Below, piece by piece: positions 61,190 to 64,000 of a stretch of DNA of 64,000 nt (the first letter of the stretch is position 1; each line of letters starts with the position of its first letter). A program made the translations under genes and the position numbers. Under the pieces are notes generated by a model that made no database searches, was not told where the DNA came from, and saw only the letters and a list, made by a program, of their open reading frames with translations. The stretch is from JAGPCK01 sp041675505. Lineage in GTDB: Bacteria; Bacteroidota; Bacteroidia; UKL13-3. The stretch is from positions 1 to 64,000 of the forward strand of contig JBAYTR010000005.1 of assembly GCA_041675505.1 (NCBI GenBank). Direction: 5' to 3'.

Positions 61190-62149
61190 ATGAGAATTGC
61201 AGTAACCTTGATTTTTATTTCCTTTATCTCTGCTTTACAGGCGCAGGATTCTGTATATGTAAGCGGGAAGAAGCAGCCCTTGGTATGTTATGTAAGTCGC
61301 ATAACTAAAAATATAGTTGTAGTAAAACCGGATACGTTACACAACAGTAAAGCAGATACACTTTCTACAGGGTACATTACTAAAGTAGTTTTAAAAGGAG
61401 GAGTGGAAGTCTTTTTCAAAAAGCCGGTTGCGTTTTATTCTAATGACACCTTAATGATCAGGTCCAATTCAAGCACACTGAAAATGGATGTTCCCTTTTG
61501 TATACCCAATAGACTATCCCTCTCTTTTGAAACGATGGCAGGTAAAGCCTCATCAATAGAAATAAGTGCAGGTTGGGTAAATACAAACCTAAGTATTATG
61601 AGAATAAATGACGATGATAATTACAGTGAAATCAAGAGCGATTACACCCATGGCTTTTATGGTACTATCGGATATAAAATACTGCTTTCGGCTATCAATA
61701 GAAGTCCGAGTCCTTCCTATTGGCACAAGCTCACGGGGGCTTATCTACGTCCTGAAATAAATTTTTCTATGCTTAACATTACCCGGTACGGTGAATATGA
61801 AGAGGAACAAATTGTTTTTGGCCCAACCTGGGAAGACTATACCGAGAAATTCAAACAAAAAAGTATAGCACTTTCCTTTAACTATGGCTATCAATCTGTC
61901 GAAAGAAATAGATTAGTCTTTGATATATATGTGGGGGCAGGAGTTTCCTGGGCATCTAATCAAATGATCAGCACAACGTTTCCACCACCGTTATTTGTAA
62001 TTTCCCACAGGTATTTGAACAGGTCTCCGGTAGATATGTTTTCATACATCACGTTAAAGAATGCTGACATTAGTCCGATGCTTCAATTTGGAGTTAAGTG
62101 TGGACTTGCATTAGGTAGGAAAAAGAGCATTTCAGTTAATTCGAGATAA
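61190..62149 (+). CDS. outer membrane barrel protein, tandem paralog 2
   Basis: 319 aa from the ATG at 61190 (the frame opens at 61139 but the signal peptide starts here). Signal peptide ends ALQAQD. The N-terminal domain is the most divergent of the family (GKKQPLVCYVSRITKNIVVVKPD, then ITKVVLKGGVEVFFKK). The barrel part has SLSFETMAGKASSIEISAGW, GTIGYKILL, AYLRPEINFSM, FDIYVGAGVSW and ends LQFGVKCGLALGRKKS. The next paralog begins at the base after its stop. Function unknown. Confidence 0.72.
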   Translation: MRIAVTLIFISFISALQAQDSVYVSGKKQPLVCYVSRITKNIVVVKPDTLHNSKADTLSTGYITKVVLKGGVEVFFKKPVAFYSNDTLMIRSNSSTLKMDVPFCIPNRLSLSFETMAGKASSIEISAGWVNTNLSIMRINDDDNYSEIKSDYTHGFYGTIGYKILLSAINRSPSPSYWHKLTGAYLRPEINFSMLNITRYGEYEEEQIVFGPTWEDYTEKFKQKSIALSFNYGYQSVERNRLVFDIYVGAGVSWASNQMISTTFPPPLFVISHRYLNRSPVDMFSYITLKNADISPMLQFGVKCGLALGRKKSISVNSR

Positions 62150-63097
62150 ATGGAAAGCCGTACATATATAAGAAACATATTTTTTCATTTGTTATGCCTT
62201 GCTTGCATGTTTTTCCCGCTGGCCTTATCAGCTCAGGATACCCTATATTATGACAGTGGCAAAAAACTGCCTGTAAAGGTGATATTAGTTAATCTGGATA
62301 AGGTTGTTTACAAAAAATGGCCTGTTGATACTCTTGCTCCTTTGTATAGTGTTCCTAGGTTTTACCTGAGGAGAATTTATTTTGAGAGCGGCACCATGCT
62401 GGTGAACACGTTTACCCGATATAAGCCTAATCAGGAAGGCAGACCGTTGAATAAAGCCGGCAGGTCTGCGAAAAACAGAACAATACTGAAAACGGATGTG
62501 ATGTCATGGTTTTCCTACAGAGGGTCGTTTTCGATAGAAGAGCGTATAGTAGAAAAACTTAGCTTAGAGTTTACGTATGGACTTGCGGGTGGAGGCTTTG
62601 CGGAGTCATCTTTTAAAGAACAAGGAGTTAAAGGTGATTTTTATAAAGGTGGATTAAAATTCACGTTTTCAAGAAGACACCCGCAGGAAGGATTCTACAT
62701 TAAACCGGAATATGTTTACCTGAACTACACACATTCCCAACAGGGGAGGTCAATATATATTGTTGAAAGAATTTCAAGTAACATTCTGCGATTAGACGAG
62801 TTTTATTTTGTGGCCACTAATAGAGTAACAGGTAAGGCGGGTATCATCAACTTTGGTTGGCAGCAAATGCTTACACGTCATCTTGTTTGTGATTTGTATC
62901 TTGGAGTTGGTATCGGAAGAAAAGATAAAAAGTTGGAACCTATGGAGAAACCCTATAGAGACGCAGATGAGATTTTTTTCTCGTTAGAAGATCCCGACAA
63001 AGAATTGATGGAAAATAACATTGGTTTTATGTCAGAGTACATGAATAAAAGTTCTGCCGTTATGCAGGGCGGTATAAAAATTGGAATTATCTTTTAG
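62150..63097 (+). CDS. outer membrane barrel protein, tandem paralog 3
   Basis: 315 aa. Signal peptide about 1-28 (ends ALSAQD). N-terminal beta domain: GKKLPVKVILVNLDKVVYKKWPVD, then LRRIYFESGTMLVNTF. Linker ILKTDVMSWFSYRG. Barrel strands: LSLEFTYGLAGGGF, FYIKPEYVYLNYTH, GIINFGWQQM, CDLYLGVGIG and a final GGIKIGIIF. It starts directly after paralog 2 and ends 6 nt before paralog 4, so the three are probably one operon. Confidence 0.75.
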   Translation: MESRTYIRNIFFHLLCLACMFFPLALSAQDTLYYDSGKKLPVKVILVNLDKVVYKKWPVDTLAPLYSVPRFYLRRIYFESGTMLVNTFTRYKPNQEGRPLNKAGRSAKNRTILKTDVMSWFSYRGSFSIEERIVEKLSLEFTYGLAGGGFAESSFKEQGVKGDFYKGGLKFTFSRRHPQEGFYIKPEYVYLNYTHSQQGRSIYIVERISSNILRLDEFYFVATNRVTGKAGIINFGWQQMLTRHLVCDLYLGVGIGRKDKKLEPMEKPYRDADEIFFSLEDPDKELMENNIGFMSEYMNKSSAVMQGGIKIGIIF

Positions 63098-63103
63098 TGA
63101 GGA

Positions 63104-64000
63104 ATGAAAAAGTCAATCTGTTTTTTTATTGGCTTAATGTTGTTTCTTTTTCACGCCAATGTCAATGCACAAGATACGCTCGTATACAGGAGAACCGGGC
63201 AGGTTGTCTTGGTAAAAGTCATTGAAATCAGTCCGTCTTTCATTTATTATAAGATTTGGCCTGTTCATGATTCAGCAGCAATACAATCAGTGAAAAAAAT
63301 GCGCTTGCAAAGTGTGCGCTTGCTTAATGGAGAGCGGTTGATATTTGTTTCAGCAACCAAAGTGTCGCTAGAAGCATTTACAGAACAACGAAGAATATTG
63401 ATTAAAACAGAGCCAATGTTAAGCATGAGGAAATCAAGTTCTTTGTGGCTTGAATACGCATTTCATCCCAAGGTGGCTGCACAGGTAGGTTATGGGATGA
63501 TTGGAACAGGTTGGGCTGCACTACAAACGGGTACTGAGAAGTTGCAAGGAAATGAATGGTCTGCCGGAGTAAAGTTTTATTTGCTGAATGTGGCATTTAT
63601 GTCTCCTGAAAAGAGAAAGTTGCTTCAAGGGTTTTATCTGGCACCTGAATTCAATATGATTTCATACACGAGTCAGGCTGATTTCAAATGGCAGGTTGAT
63701 ACCAACGGAGTAATGGCTGCTGAAGGGGTTAGTAGCACTATCTACCAATCAAAAGGTTGGAACCTGAGTTGCTTGTTTGGTTACCAAAGGATATTTGATT
63801 TCGGTTTGTCACTTGAAGTAAATATATCAGCCGGAATAGGGAAACGAACAGAGGTAATTATTAAGGACGGGATGAATGATATTCCGCACATTCCGCTTCC
63901 CAACGGTGGATACAGAGGTTTATACAACATACCACTCAATGATGATTTTGTTGATTATGGCTATAGTGCTCCGGAGAGGGGTGTTGGCCTTACATTGCAT
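63104..64000 (+). CDS. outer membrane barrel protein, tandem paralog 4 (3' end beyond window)
   Basis: Open from the ATG at 63104 to the last base (299 codons) with no stop, so the gene is cut by the window edge. I read the translation directly. Signal peptide about 1-22 (ends NVNAQD). N-terminal domain: GQVVLVKVIEISPSFIYYKIWPVH, then LQSVRLLNGERLIFV. Linker LIKTEPMLSM. Barrel strands: LWLEYAFHPKVAAQVGYGMIG, FYLAPEFNMISY, LFGYQRIFDFGLSLEVNISAGIG. Same layout as the three preceding paralogs. Confidence 0.7.
   Translation, partial: MKKSICFFIGLMLFLFHANVNAQDTLVYRRTGQVVLVKVIEISPSFIYYKIWPVHDSAAIQSVKKMRLQSVRLLNGERLIFVSATKVSLEAFTEQRRILIKTEPMLSMRKSSSLWLEYAFHPKVAAQVGYGMIGTGWAALQTGTEKLQGNEWSAGVKFYLLNVAFMSPEKRKLLQGFYLAPEFNMISYTSQADFKWQVDTNGVMAAEGVSSTIYQSKGWNLSCLFGYQRIFDFGLSLEVNISAGIGKRTEVIIKDGMNDIPHIPLPNGGYRGLYNIPLNDDFVDYGYSAPERGVGLTLH

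Noticed and set aside
1..64000. tRNA and rRNA genes, prophage or insertion-sequence transposase genes
   Set aside because: I looked for tRNA cloverleafs in the intergenic gaps and for transposase or phage proteins in the translations and found none apart from the tmRNA.

Overview
The window is ordinary-GC (low-to-mid 40s by eye), gene-dense chromosomal DNA from a member of the Bacteroidota. The evidence is the type IX secretion system (T9SS) regulator PorX, the T9SS/gliding protein PorT, several proteins with T9SS C-terminal sorting domains of types A and B, a fused LpxC-FabZ, a TonB receptor with a carboxypeptidase-like N-terminal domain, a PUR-alpha-like protein, and promoters of the Bacteroidota type (TTTG, then TAnnTTTG). 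The tmRNA tag GESNFAMAA also fits. I cannot assign a family or genus.

Layout. 0-4.7 kb is accessory: a small orphan gene and a large repeat protein (delta-60 repeats) lie among GC-rich palindromic modules, two of which have the topology of integron attC sites. 4.7-14.5 kb holds a TonB receptor, a methyltransferase/HAD pair, a patatin-BamA-like protein, a TPR protein, uvrC, a small outer-membrane protein and tmRNA. 14.7-22.5 kb holds engB and a tight + strand operon (ubiE, porT, tgt, lptG-like, EamA transporter, a T9SS cargo, a lipoprotein). 22.5-28.6 kb is the lipid A operon on the - strand (HD protein, lpxD, lpxC-fabZ, lpxA, an ABC ATPase, an all-helical protein with two Asp-rich motifs). 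porX is divergent from it.

30.2-34.0 kb is an accessory patch with AT-rich genes (a HEAT-like protein, a T9SS esterase, a tiny lipoprotein, an Mrr-like nuclease) separated by a family of intergenic repeats. 34.0-38.9 kb is a conserved housekeeping run (nadC, DUF4783, coaE, yajC, DUF1573, nusB, a Leu/Phe/Val-type dehydrogenase), divergent from an MsbA-like ABC exporter. 40.9-48.3 kb holds the PUR protein, a fucose-permease-like transporter, lipoproteins, pfkA with a duplicated 3' end, and a LytS/LytR-type two-component pair. 48.4-51.4 kb is a four-gene operon with a di-haem cytochrome c and a hemerythrin-like protein. 51.5-56.2 kb is a giant type B T9SS cargo and an orphan sorting domain, bracketed by two copies of a palindromic repeat. 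56.2-64 kb holds gyrB, asparaginase, a YrdC-family gene and a tandem family of four outer-membrane barrel paralogs, the last running off the window.

Theme: much of the window serves the cell surface (lipid A, LPS export, T9SS and its cargo, outer-membrane barrels). The most unusual signals are the attC-like modules at the left edge, the pfkA 3'-end duplication around a lipoprotein gene, the repeat-bounded accessory patch, a dyad overlapping the TonB-receptor promoter, and a set of genes whose TAnnTTTG box lies only 4-9 nt from the ATG, suggesting leaderless or nearly leaderless mRNAs.
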